This document shows positions 45,101-50,822 of a stretch of 64,000 nt of DNA, in pieces. Below the pieces are notes generated by a model. It worked only from the letters and a program-made list of their open reading frames with translations, made no database searches and was not told the DNA's origin. This DNA is from Xiphophorus maculatus. Lineage: Eukaryota > Chordata > Actinopteri > Cyprinodontiformes > Poeciliidae. A program made the translations under genes and the position numbers. Numbering within the stretch: position 1 is the first letter of the stretch; each line of letters begins with the position of its first letter. The stretch covers positions 18,371,479 through 18,435,478 of the forward strand of contig NC_036450.1 of NCBI RefSeq assembly GCF_002775205.1. Reading direction: 5' to 3'.

Positions 45101-47745
45101 AGCATGTAAATGTATTGTTCAAAATCAAGAAACGATTAAAAGACAATAAACAGAGTTGCTATTAAAATTCACAACTATGAAGTTCATCTGCAGCAGCCAT
45201 TACTTTTCCATCAGTACTAATAAATCTGATCACATAAATAATCTCATAGGAAGGAATCATTTTTGATGTAATTAAATTGAGACAAAAAAATCCCAAGTCA
45301 GAATACAAAAGTGGATTTGATTTAAGAGGTAGTGTGTTCGCTGAGGATTTTCTTTTGTGAAGTAGAATTAGCACCATGTAAACTAAAAACCGCTCATTTT
45401 CTATGAATATTTTTAGCAAAGCGGCATATATAAACCTCATTAGAAAGATGTTAATTGTACAAATATCCATTTCTGCATCATTCATCATTATTATTTTTGT
45501 AATAATAATGACCTTTAAGTAAAGCAACATATAACGGTTGATGCAGTCAAGATGAGTTAGTGAAGTCTCATTTATTTTCTTATATATGTACGAGTAAAAA
45601 TTCTAACTTTGATGCTCAAACATCAAACCTTGTTCAGGTTAATGTTTGCTGCCCCCAAGTGGCCAAACTGTGATTTAGCAAGTTTAATATCTTGTTGCAT
45701 ATCATATTCATTTTTAAATATGCAATCCTTTAGGAGTCATGCAGAAAAGCATATAATAATTAAAGATGGTGAACAGTACTCCTTGAAAGACAGTGACTTT
45801 GGGAGAATGACAGAGGAGGTCAACATCAGCTACACGGTAACACAAATAAAATATGACGTTTTTTTTACATACTTTTATATGTTGTAGTTGAAATATGTTG
45901 TCGACTCATCCACCTTTTATCTTTCAGGTGGAAAAGGCAGGTAGTACCCTCACTCCACCTCTTGACCTTAAAGTGATGTACCCTTATCGGTCTCCTCTAG
46001 ACAACGTGTTACTGTTCTGGACAAGCGTCGTCTCCAGCACTGGGGTATGTACACACACAGAAATAATATATCTAAATTGCAAAAAATGATTCTCATGTCA
46101 GCTTCTCACTGCTCTGCAGGTAAAATGTAAAGAACCCCCGGCCCCTAAACACAACAAACCAAAAAAGGAAACTCTCACTCGCTTCCTACTGGTTAGTGGT
46201 CAGATGTTAGCTTCAGCGGCTGCTGAGACGCTGCCGTTCTTTTCTGACTGGTGGGTGTGATGTTCTTTGCAGGAATGTGGACAAACACAATGCGACTCAT
46301 TCAGCTGCTTCATCCCTGAAACCAATAAGAGTCAGGTCAACGTTACCTTCAAAGTGTGGAAGCCGACGTTCATTGAGGTCAGATCAGATGTTGGCACTTA
46401 TTCTGACCTACAATGTGTTGAGATTAAATGGTATAATGTGAGTAATGGCAACGTGACGAGGTGCTTTTTCTTACAGGGTGAGTTCTCTAGTTTAAAGATG
46501 ATGGTGAACGCAACGTTGACGTTCAAACAGAGTCATTTGTTTGAACTGGGCAGCAACGCAAAAAATAGAAATGTAAGTCGTGTTTGGGATTATATTCTTG
46601 AAATTGTCACATCAGTTACTTAATGCACTTGTTTGTAAGGATGTATGCAAGTGCTGAGTTCATGTTTGCTTGTGCTTGCCAGGTGACGATCCCGATTTCA
46701 AAGGAAACGGTTGGAGGAATCCCTATTTGGATCATCATCATCAGTATCTTGATAGGATTGTTGATCTTGGCGCTTATTATTTTCATTTTCTGGAAGGTAA
46801 TATTTCATGCCTCATGTCATGTTAATTGTCTAATCTCCTAAAAAGTTTGTTACACATTTTCAGTTAAGAAAAAAGCAGGTCTTGAAGAACAGTCTTGCCC
46901 TCTAAACAAATTGGTTGAGCATAGATAATTAAAACATGGAAAAATAACAACAGCAGAGCTTTTCAGCTCTGCTCACAAAACGAGTATCTCTGCTTAGCTG
47001 CATCTTCTGGCCGCAAACAAACTAAAACAAATTGGAGTGCCAAAAAAAAAAAAGTCAAGGTGAGCTCAAAAATTATATTGTTAAATTCAAAATTCTCAAA
47101 ACTATAAGCTCTACTGTGGGTAATAATGTTCTCTTTTCCATCAATAGTCACTATCTGCACAAGATCTTTTACTTTTGCTCTGGGATTCATATGCACATTT
47201 AGCACCAAAATACACCATAATGAAAGTGGCAAGACAATTCAATGGACTTCCACTCATACATAGATTTTTGGATAAATTTCTCTGCTTGATATCTTGATTT
47301 CCTCTGTATGTCACTTAAGGAGGCAATGTGTTTGAGGTACACCTTAAAATACATTGAGGTTCACCTCCATTTATATAAACCATGACATCATCTTCTTGGT
47401 TCTCCTAAATTGCTTAAATGCGTAGTAATCGTAGTGCATGTGAATTTCTGAATTTAAGGAAGATAATCAACTATAACAACTATCATTATTCTGGCATTTA
47501 GATTTAGCATTTTTGGTCATTCTAACTAACCTGAAACAGGAGAAGTTTAAAGAATGAAATGTCAGACAGGCGGAACAAAATGGGTATGTCTTGGTTTTTA
47601 AAAGGGCATGTGAATATTTATTCTCAACTCTGTTGATATGTTGGTCTGTAAATCAGTCCCTGTGTAACTAAATCCTCTGTTTCTGCAGCTTGGCTTCTTT
47701 AAGAGAAAAACCAGGGACTATTCAAAGGAAGAGATGTCTGATTGA
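3080..47745 (+). CDS. itga1: Integrin alpha-1 (collagen-binding, I-domain alpha chain), 30 coding exons
   Basis: Integrin alpha-1 pairs with beta-1 at the plasma membrane to bind collagens (notably type IV) and laminin. The joined exons give 1178 residues, almost exactly the human length. In order: signal peptide 1-24 (mature protein starts FNVD); beta-propeller with an inserted I domain (about 168-355) whose MIDAS residues are D174, S176, S178, T244 and D277; Ca-binding FG-GAP loops at 498-506, 578-586 and 640-648; thigh/calf stalk; one transmembrane helix about 1136-1158; and KLGFFKR at 1160-1166. The [15 protein letters not shown] stretch and the paired cysteines C550/C551 fit alpha-1 rather than alpha-2. 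The start ATG has A at -3 and begins the signal peptide. All introns are GT-AG except intron 17 (GC-AG). Oddities: a tail unlike human alpha-1, and Thr at the position of human Arg218. I am very sure of the family and sure of alpha-1 by recall of the human protein. Confidence 0.95.
3370..4020 (+). mobile_element. Degraded Tc1/mariner element, sense orientation
   Basis: 3712-3870 reads as broken Tc1 transposase: the QWSDETK motif (codons near 3720-3745), then after an inserted poly-T tract a [14 protein letters not shown] block (3810-3855), the typical residues around the first catalytic Asp. Flanking DNA at about 3370-3510 and 3890-4015 resembles the terminal regions of the same fish Tc1 family. 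Internally deleted and frameshifted, so not active. Confidence 0.6.
4595..4793. repeat. Palindromic tandem repeat, about 19-bp unit
   Basis: Repeats of a 19-bp unit built on ATGCTATGTGTTATTAACT, interrupted by inverted segments (TATGCATAACATAGCATA), so the array can fold on itself in several ways. An imperfect 21-bp palindrome around AAGCTTCTGAAGCTT follows at 4791-4811. Confidence 0.8.
6265..6283 (+). repeat. Poly-C tract
   Basis: Run of about 18 consecutive C residues in itga1 intron 1. Such tracts are prone to length error and to forming non-B DNA. Confidence 0.85.
6715..7270 (-). mobile_element. Degraded Tc1/mariner element, antisense
   Basis: Begins with the terminal-type sequence containing GGGAAAGTATTCAATCAC and ACAAATAAAACTCAGAAAAGTG. 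It continues into antisense remnants of transposase: GCCTGGACTTTGACTGAACC near 7046, and a decayed complement of the MLWG/VKHGG region near 7120-7200. Matched from knowledge of the common teleost Tc1 family. No frame survives. Confidence 0.55.
12004..12517 (+). mobile_element. 5'-truncated LINE 3' end (I/Nimb-like) inside the foldback loop
   Basis: An open frame ending at 12270 encodes a zinc-knuckle-like C-x2-C-x7-H-x4-C motif (CDYC...EHVILEC, about 12061-12111), typical of the C-terminus of non-LTR reverse transcriptases. A short 3'UTR follows with GGCGGTAATGC and GCCAACCGCCAATAAA, then an (AAG)n tail at 12501-12517. This 3' end is common in teleost I-clade LINEs. The copy lacks the endonuclease and reverse-transcriptase domains and is dead. 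Confidence 0.65.
12610..12903 (+). repeat. 42-bp minisatellite, seven copies
   Basis: Units start at 12610, 12652, 12694, 12736, 12778, 12820 and 12862 (last one partial). Each begins GCTGCATTTCATTCGGGGGT. Because 42 is a multiple of 3, the array is open in several frames on both strands, giving spurious 14-residue-repeat ORFs. Successive units alternate strictly between TTTTTATTT and TTTTTGTTT, so the array grew as 84-bp dimers. Two inverse copies lie in the left arm at about 11848-11930. Confidence 0.9.
16389..16470 (+). repeat. Short teleost interspersed repeat fragment
   Basis: GTCAATCAAGTGTATTTGTATAG followed by a GTGCTTTA block resembles a frequent teleost repeat seen in many introns. 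Family assignment is from memory and weak. Confidence 0.35.
17093..17166. mobile_element. Solo hairpin MITE (Tc1-type ends)
   Basis: Arms of 34 bp (17093-17126 and 17133-17166) with one mismatch and a 6-nt loop. The end GTACAGACCAAA..GTTTGGACACAC is the terminal sequence of a very common fish Tc1-like family. It appears to be the two terminal repeats joined with no interior. Confidence 0.75.
18965..19060. repeat. Possible LINE/SINE tail fragment
   Basis: AATAGAATAGAATTACTCTTTATTGTCCCACA resembles the (AGAAT)n tail and adjacent sequence of a common fish retroelement. Only a short scrap is visible. Confidence 0.3.
20217..20289. repeat. Two overlapping perfect hairpins
   Basis: First hairpin: 20-bp arms 20217-20236 and 20247-20266 (TTCCGAATCGCATCTTT type) with a 10-nt loop. 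Second: 10-bp arms 20264-20273 and 20280-20289 sharing the ATGAATCGCA motif. Located 210 bp upstream of itga1 exon 2. Confidence 0.8.
20499..20619 (+). CDS. itga1: itga1 exon 2
   Basis: Residues 17-57: end of the signal peptide, mature N-terminus FNVD, and first propeller strands ([12 protein letters not shown]). Acceptor TTGCAG|TG, donor AAATG|GTGAGC (phase 2). Confidence 0.95.
20776..21182. mobile_element. Foldback MITE with 18-bp terminal inverted repeats
   Basis: Exact TIRs GTAACACTTTATTTGAAG at 20776-20793 and its complement at 21165-21182. The interior is made of repeated and inverted copies of GCATTAAAAGTGTCATT and mirrored sub-terminal blocks (TCATGAATATGAAGGAG / CTTCATAAAGAGTCCTCCATG). 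About 407 bp, non-coding. This end sequence is widespread in teleost MITEs. I could not fix the target duplication. Confidence 0.75.
21230..21500 (+). mobile_element. Tc1/mariner N-terminal transposase remnant
   Basis: Conceptual translation of 21330-21430 contains [15 protein letters not shown], which fits the helix-turn-helix DNA-binding part of Tc1 transposases, followed by a decayed NKPGSGQ-like stretch. Both ends are lost and there are frameshifts. Confidence 0.5.
24379..24488 (+). CDS. itga1: itga1 exon 3
   Basis: Residues 57-94: [11 protein letters not shown] and [12 protein letters not shown], propeller blade 1. Acceptor CCTCAG|GG, donor CCAA|GTAAGA (phase 1). Confidence 0.95.
24489..27943 (+). 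other. itga1: itga1 intron 3
   Basis: GT-AG. Contains one common teleost repeat near 24884-25035. The rest is AT-rich with no recognised feature. Confidence 0.75.
24884..25035 (+). repeat. Common teleost interspersed repeat
   Basis: The block AATGGTAAACGTTCTGTACTTGTATAGC, then TTCACACACTGATAGTGGCG, then ACAGCTGCCCTGGGCAGACTG matches in order a repeat frequent in fish genomes. Divergent copy; class uncertain. Confidence 0.55.
27944..28032 (+). CDS. itga1: itga1 exon 4
   Basis: Residues 94-123: [17 protein letters not shown] and [10 protein letters not shown], propeller blade 2. Donor ATG|GTAAGC (phase 0). Confidence 0.95.
28033..29131 (+). other. itga1: itga1 intron 4
   Basis: GT-AG. Carries a poly-T run near 28499-28520 and otherwise nothing recognised. 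Confidence 0.75.
29132..29246 (+). CDS. itga1: itga1 exon 5
   Basis: Residues 124-162: [11 protein letters not shown] and [13 protein letters not shown], the strand leading into the I-domain insertion. Donor CAAA|GTACGC (phase 1). Confidence 0.95.
29893..30870 (-). mobile_element. Degraded Tc1/mariner element, antisense, with nested insertion
   Basis: The left end has GGCCACTTTATTAGGTACAG, the terminal motif of a widespread teleost Tc1 family. After the nested repeat the antisense transposase remnants continue in family order: CAATAATACTCAGGTTGAG, TTTTATGCCAAATTCTATAC, TTTTTCCAATCTACTATC, TGGTCTTCTGTTGCTGTTG and CAAAGTCACTTTAATCTC. The DDE core is largely deleted and no frame is intact. Confidence 0.65.
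29985..30185. repeat. SINE-like teleost repeat nested in the Tc1 copy
   Basis: Starts with (ATTT)n, then AGTGACCTTTATTTGGA, a GACAGGAAAGAGGG...GGGGGAGACATG block, and a B-box-like GGGAATCAAAC. It ends at GCACCACCACAGCACCCCC. Order and content match a frequent fish repeat; class uncertain. Confidence 0.5.
31269..31396 (+). CDS. itga1: itga1 exon 6 (I-domain start, MIDAS DGSNS)
   Basis: Residues 162-204. Opens the I domain and carries the DxSxS metal-binding loop (D174, S176, S178) in [14 protein letters not shown]. The donor CAG|GTCGGT is weaker than average. Confidence 0.96.
31696..31844 (+). CDS. itga1: itga1 exon 7 (I-domain, MIDAS Thr)
   Basis: Residues 205-254: [10 protein letters not shown] and [17 protein letters not shown]244 is the MIDAS threonine, 66 residues after S178 as in alpha-2. 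Phase 2 donor GCCAG|GTACTC. Confidence 0.95.
31845..32833 (+). other. itga1: itga1 intron 7
   Basis: GT-AG, AT-rich, no recognised feature. Confidence 0.7.
32834..32984 (+). CDS. itga1: itga1 exon 8 (I-domain, MIDAS Asp)
   Basis: Residues 254-304: [11 protein letters not shown] and [14 protein letters not shown], with MIDAS D277. Donor GCT|GTGAGT (phase 0). A second GTGAGT lies inside the exon at 32944. Confidence 0.95.
33080..33254 (+). CDS. itga1: itga1 exon 9 (I-domain C-terminal half)
   Basis: Residues 305-363: [18 protein letters not shown] and [20 protein letters not shown], including the C-terminal helix of the I domain. Phase 1 donor GAAG|GTAAAA. Confidence 0.95.
33255..33687 (+). 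other. itga1: itga1 intron 9
   Basis: GT-AG, AT-rich, nothing recognised. Confidence 0.7.
33688..33761 (+). CDS. itga1: itga1 exon 10
   Basis: Residues 363-387: ends the I-domain linker (ALEATSGN) and resumes the propeller with [14 protein letters not shown]. The acceptor TTCCTCAG|CA preserves phase from exon 9. Confidence 0.92.
33762..35328 (+). other. itga1: itga1 intron 10
   Basis: GT-AG. Nearly half is a hAT-like MITE (33818-34523). The rest is unremarkable. Confidence 0.75.
33818..34523. mobile_element. hAT-like non-autonomous element
   Basis: Short terminal inverted repeats TAGGGCTGG / CCTAGCCCTA, flanked by near-identical 8-bp sequences TTTAGAAG and TTTAGAGA, fitting a decayed 8-bp target duplication. 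The interior has a hairpin around CTCCACATAG..CTATGTGGAG (about 34133-34164) and repeated CAAAACGC motifs. No coding potential. Confidence 0.6.
35329..35476 (+). CDS. itga1: itga1 exon 11
   Basis: Residues 388-437: [20 protein letters not shown], propeller blade. Phase 1 donor TTAG|GTGAGT. Confidence 0.95.
35477..36149 (+). other. itga1: itga1 intron 11
   Basis: GT-AG. A perfect hairpin with 12-bp arms (36085-36096 and 36101-36112) sits 38 bp before exon 12, in the usual branch-site zone. Otherwise nothing recognised. Confidence 0.7.
36150..36295 (+). CDS. itga1: itga1 exon 12
   Basis: Residues 437-485: [28 protein letters not shown] and ILRGEQ, propeller blade with an N-glycosylation sequon NHT. 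Phase 0 donor. Confidence 0.95.
36296..36924 (+). other. itga1: itga1 intron 12
   Basis: GT-AG, nothing recognised. Confidence 0.7.
36925..37068 (+). CDS. itga1: itga1 exon 13 (first Ca-binding FG-GAP loop)
   Basis: Residues 486-533: [19 protein letters not shown] with the loop DVNNDSYTD (498-506), then [11 protein letters not shown]. Phase 0 at both ends. Confidence 0.96.
37161..37412 (+). CDS. itga1: itga1 exon 14 (second Ca-binding loop)
   Basis: Residues 534-617, the largest exon. Contains the alpha-1-type CC pair (550-551), [15 protein letters not shown], the loop DLNLDGFND (578-586) and AVYIYHGH. Intron 13 before it is only 92 bp. Confidence 0.97.
37636..37766 (+). CDS. itga1: itga1 exon 15 (third Ca-binding loop)
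   Basis: Residues 618-661: [16 protein letters not shown], then the loop DLNGDGIVD (640-648) and [13 protein letters not shown], the last propeller blade. Phase 2 donor TTCTG|GTGAGA. Confidence 0.96.
37767..38852 (+). other. itga1: itga1 intron 15
   Basis: GT-AG, AT-rich with T-runs, nothing recognised. Confidence 0.7.
38853..39025 (+). CDS. itga1: itga1 exon 16 (thigh domain)
   Basis: Residues 661-719: [19 protein letters not shown] and [18 protein letters not shown], start of the thigh domain with paired cysteines. Phase 1 donor ACAG|GTGAGC. Confidence 0.92.
39127..39281 (+). CDS. itga1: itga1 exon 17, followed by a GC donor
   Basis: Residues 719-770: [19 protein letters not shown] through KTERFIMS, thigh domain. 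To keep phase and homology the exon must end at TCG|GCAAGT, a GC-AG intron; no GT in reach gives the right frame. Confidence 0.88.
39282..41550 (+). other. itga1: itga1 intron 17 (GC-AG)
   Basis: Non-canonical GC donor (GCAAGT) and CTCAG acceptor. Contains a perfect 14-bp-arm hairpin (about 40150-40183) with an adjacent doubled TCACACGTAGAGG. No gene or recognised transposon. Confidence 0.75.
41551..41661 (+). CDS. itga1: itga1 exon 18
   Basis: Residues 771-807: [19 protein letters not shown] and GPVLDANLP, end of thigh. Phase 0 at both ends. Confidence 0.93.
41857..42240 (-). mobile_element. Tc1/mariner-derived remnant
   Basis: Starts GTGCTATGAAAAGTATTTGGGACC, the terminal style of fish Tc1 elements. 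Later comes TTAAGTCCAGACTTTGACTAGGCCACTC, the antisense of the transposase region before the second catalytic Asp. Heavily decayed and deleted. Confidence 0.5.
43416..43442. repeat. Perfect 13-bp-arm hairpin
   Basis: TGCGCAGTGTTAC and its exact complement separated by a single base. No poly-U tail or gene end is nearby, so it is simply a palindrome. Confidence 0.85.
43802..43878 (+). CDS. itga1: itga1 exon 19
   Basis: Residues 808-833: [18 protein letters not shown], start of calf-1 with a disulfide pair. Phase 2 donor AAAAG|GTATTG. Confidence 0.93.
44140..44176 (+). repeat. (GT)n tract abutting the exon 20 acceptor
   Basis: About 37 bases of GT repeat with one CG interruption, ending 8 bases before exon 20 (44185). 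It leaves only TTTCTCCAG as pyrimidine tract. Confidence 0.9.
44185..44314 (+). CDS. itga1: itga1 exon 20 (calf-1)
   Basis: Residues 833-876: [17 protein letters not shown] and [14 protein letters not shown]. Acceptor TTTCTCCAG directly after the GT repeat; phase 0 donor GAG|GTAAGA. Confidence 0.94.
44405..44482 (+). CDS. itga1: itga1 exon 21
   Basis: Residues 877-902: [20 protein letters not shown], calf-1. Intron 20 is 90 bp. Confidence 0.93.
44571..44647 (+). CDS. itga1: itga1 exon 22
   Basis: Residues 903-928: [17 protein letters not shown]. Phase 2 donor ATAAG|GTGAGC. Confidence 0.92.
44754..44843 (+). CDS. itga1: itga1 exon 23
   Basis: Residues 928-958: [19 protein letters not shown] then [10 protein letters not shown], calf-1/calf-2 junction. 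Phase 2 donor AGTGT|GTAAGT. Confidence 0.93.
44844..45733 (+). other. itga1: itga1 intron 23
   Basis: GT-AG. AT-rich with a 122-codon antisense open frame of no recognisable content. Confidence 0.65.
45734..45836 (+). CDS. itga1: itga1 exon 24 (calf-2)
   Basis: Residues 958-992: [19 protein letters not shown] and [10 protein letters not shown]. Phase 0 donor ACG|GTAACA. Confidence 0.9.
45928..46044 (+). CDS. itga1: itga1 exon 25 (calf-2)
   Basis: Residues 993-1031: [19 protein letters not shown] and TSVVSSTG. Phase 0 at both ends. Confidence 0.9.
46120..46191 (+). CDS. itga1: itga1 exon 26
   Basis: Residues 1032-1055: a Lys/Pro-rich stretch, [16 protein letters not shown] then LTRFLL. Between introns of 75 and 81 bp. 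Divergent from human but phase and position fit. Confidence 0.87.
46273..46377 (+). CDS. itga1: itga1 exon 27
   Basis: Residues 1056-1090: [18 protein letters not shown] then [14 protein letters not shown], calf-2. The donor GAG|GTCAGA is weak, and the following 99-bp intron is open and in frame. Confidence 0.92.
46477..46572 (+). CDS. itga1: itga1 exon 28
   Basis: Residues 1091-1122: [18 protein letters not shown], last extracellular module. Donor AAT|GTAAGT. Confidence 0.92.
46683..46796 (+). CDS. itga1: itga1 exon 29 (transmembrane helix)
   Basis: Residues 1123-1160: [12 protein letters not shown], then a hydrophobic helix rich in I and L (about 1136-1158) ending FWK. Phase 0. Confidence 0.95.
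46797..47688 (+). other. itga1: itga1 intron 29
   Basis: GT-AG, AT-rich, nothing recognised. Confidence 0.7.
47689..47745 (+). CDS. itga1: itga1 exon 30 (cytoplasmic tail, stop)
   Basis: Residues 1161-1178: LGFFKR followed by [12 protein letters not shown] and TGA. GFFKR is the conserved integrin alpha membrane-proximal clasp. The end is acidic with a Tyr, unlike the short Lys-rich human alpha-1 tail. Confidence 0.94.
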   Translation, partial: LGFFKRKTRDYSKEEMSD

Positions 47746-48650
47746 GGTATTCGGACCACTGAATTGCAAGCTGCGCTTTAAGAGAACCCAAAGACACCTC
47801 AGAGCTGTGGCATATGGACTATCAGGGAAAAAAAAGGAGTCAACATCACTATTTTCTACATTGTCATGTGTCACATAGCAACGGAAAAAATCTCTCAACT
47901 GCTTCTCAGTGCTGCTTGGAGCAGCTGGTTGTAATATTTGGGCTTCTCTGGTGGGGACCACAGAAGAGCCAAAGACACTGACTGTAAATCACTGTAAATG
48001 TGACGTATTTGCTTTCTGATTTCACTTATGTTGTTGTTGTTTTTTACCAGCCTGTTGATAAAGTAACATCATTTTATTATTTTAATTTTTTTGTTGTTGT
48101 TGTTGCTATAGGTTCATTCTAATCTCTGATGGCTTCACTAAAGCTTTAGTGAAAAAAGTACTCAGGTTTTTCACCATAAAAATCCAAAGTTACCTAATTC
48201 ACCAAAAAAAAAAAAAACCCAAAAAAACTTGACATTACAGTGAAAACACCAAAGGATGAAAAAGAAAAAATAAGTCTATATTAACTTTATTTTTTACATG
48301 AGCTCTGAGTCCCATTTTCAAACATGTTTGCTTGATGAATTTTAGGAGACACTGTATTTTTAAGCATTCCTATAGCATTTTGTTGTTTTGTCAGCGTAGT
48401 TAAATATCATGGCACATCTTTTATTTTTCAGTTAGCTCCAGTAATTAAGTGTAATTATCACCAGGAAAGCCTTCTGTGAGTGTACTGTAAATAGAAGAAG
48501 TAATGGATGTAAAGCTGTAAAATGTACAGAATTATTTTGCATTGTATTTAATGTTTTGTGTGACAGGTGATTTTGCTCAGGTGCTAAAAGAATGATAAAA
48601 GGTGACCTTTGCTTTGGACACAATAAAAAAGAAAAAGCTATCCGGCTTTA
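47746..48650 (+). other. itga1: Probable itga1 3'UTR
   Basis: AATAAA at 48622-48627 is the best poly(A) signal after the stop. Alternatives are near 48695 and at 49283. The true end cannot be fixed from sequence alone. Confidence 0.45.
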
Positions 48651-50560
48651 GATTTTATGCACATATGTAAATAAGGTTATATTTTGATAGAAAAAAATAA
48701 ATTTGATACTATCATCTGCTTAAACATAGATGGAGGCTAATGTTTTTATCAAGCAGTTTGGCTTACTTGATGGAAAATTGTATTTCAAACTTATTTCTTG
48801 TCGTTTTATTGCAGAATAGATGATATTTTCTAAATTTGGAAGAAATGTTTGCCTATGAACCATTGTTTTTATTTTCAAAGCCCCTTCTCACCTGCATGAA
48901 ACCCACTGTGGTTCACTCACTCCACAGTGGGGTACATAATGCTTTTTCAGTCAGGTTGTTCACCTTTTTTTCTACTTTCCCTACCATAGCTGTAAAGAAT
49001 AATGTTAAGGGCAAGAAAAGATAGCTTTTGAATATTTTTATACTCAGCGGCTCTCACCCTCCACAATAGACACATGAAGCACAGGTATTAAATTGTGTAT
49101 TACGCAGAATGTATGGCCACGTCTGGTTTATGCAAGAGGGTGGAGCAAAAGGCACAAAGTGAAAGTTGTGAGCTCATGGCCAGCTTTCTGTACTGCTGTG
49201 AAGTCTTCATTGTAATGCACTGGTTTGTCAGAGGTTATGTATGTCGTCATTAGCACAAAAATCGTCTGAAAAATATCCACTAAATAAAGATTTTTTTTAT
49301 TCAACATATTTTGAACAGTGGTCCTTAATTCTTCTCGAAGTTTACTTGCAATGACGTTTGTCTTTTAAAAGAAAATAATAATTAGTTTGTAGAACAACAT
49401 AAGTTATTAAATGCAAATAACCAATTCTGGTAATTCACTGATGAACACATCAAAATCTGAACAAAAATTTAATAAGTTATTTACTCTTTATTGTAGAATT
49501 TGCTGCTTTGTCATGTTTTACATAGATGGAAACTGGAAATATGTTACCTTTCTATGTTAATTATCAACATGGTTGATAATCCTGAGCACTGAATTGTATA
49601 ACTGATATTGACTAAATATTAGGTTTTACAAAGTAATGGAAAAAAAAACAGAACAGTTCAGTCACATCTTAATAAATAAAAGTAGGATTAAAAGGTAACT
49701 TATCTTATTAATTCAGTAAATTTGTACAGAGTGATCTACTTCAAGTGTTTATTTCTGTTATTTTGGATAGTTATGAGTTACAGATTTGAAAATCTAAAAT
49801 TCAGTTTCCAAGAAAGTAAGAATATTACATTTAAAAAAATTAAATGAAGATATTTTTGAAATGTTATGCTGTCGACATCCTATGTCCTTAGTCATTTGGA
49901 GGTTTGATGAGTTGACAGTTTTTCAGCTGAAGCTAAAAAGTTCTTGCTAAAGAAGCCAGCTGTTGACAGAGGACTGTATCTGAGCATATTATTGTAAAGT
50001 GTGGTGAAGGAAAAAAGTGAGGTCAAAATAGGGTCTCAGAATCTGGAGGAAGAATTAAAATGGCATAAGATCCACGTTGTTCCTGTGTGACTTTGAGTCA
50101 AATAATCTTTTGGTGTCGGTTTTGACACCAGAAGATGGGTAAAGAATAATTAAAATATTGATTGATCAAATGCAGCTTTACTGTTTTGTCAAGTCCAAAG
50201 TCAGCACAACCACACACTATGACGTTTAACGCTTCTTTCTATTAAGCCAGTATGCAAACCTTCAAATTGTATTACTCAAAAAGATTTTCCATTATGTTTA
50301 AATGTATTGATTTGAATCTTATTAGAAACAAATATGAACGTCTTCATATACATTTTTGGTATTCCAGAAAATTGCGAATTCCTGAATTATATTTTCTGTT
50401 AGCGGTTATCTGACTACACTGTAGTTCTACAGCTTTTTCTTAACATATTTTTTTTATTGATGAACATTAGAAACAAACGTTTTTTAAATAACACAACAAG
50501 CAACAAGCCTCTGAGTTGCATTTCGTTAATGCAAAGTATGATTCTGCAAGTCAAAGCCCA
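48651..50560. other. itga1-kcmf1 intergenic DNA
   Basis: AT-rich, no open frame of note and no recognised repeat, apart from the two alternative itga1 poly(A) signals near 48695 and at 49283. Confidence 0.55.
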
Positions 50561-50806
50561 GGGCTAAGTGACTCTTATTGCGCAAGTATCGAAGAGCGCC
50601 CCCTGGTGTCCACCCTTCGCAACATACGGCCATAAAGTGACACTCTGGGACGGGAAGCAGAACAAACTGTAAGCTGCTGGGGATCCATCTTGCTCGGAAA
50701 AGAGACGAGGTTGGAGTGGTTTACCAGCCAAGAGTCACAAAAACTGTATCGTTCCTCCCTGAAAGCGCTGGGGAGCCCGAAGAGGGGCTGTGTCGCTGTT
50801 TGTAGG
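50561..50806 (+). promoter_or_regulatory. kcmf1: Probable kcmf1 promoter and 5'UTR
   Basis: GC and CpG content rise from about 50580 through 51100 around the first coding exon, as in CpG-type housekeeping promoters. No TATA box is evident. The frame upstream of the ATG is open back to about 50690, but only from a TTG. Confidence 0.45.
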
Positions 50807-50822
50807 ATGTCCCGACATGAGG
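50807..50822 (+). CDS. kcmf1: kcmf1 exon 1 (16 coding bases)
   Basis: Encodes MSRHE and the first base of Gly6. The ATG has A at -3. Donor GAGG|GTGAGT (phase 1). Confidence 0.9.

Noticed and set aside
50690..50806. N-terminal extension of kcmf1 upstream of MSRHEG
   Set aside because: The frame is open but would start only at TTG; the ATG at 50807 has A at -3 and matches the known KCMF1 N-terminus.
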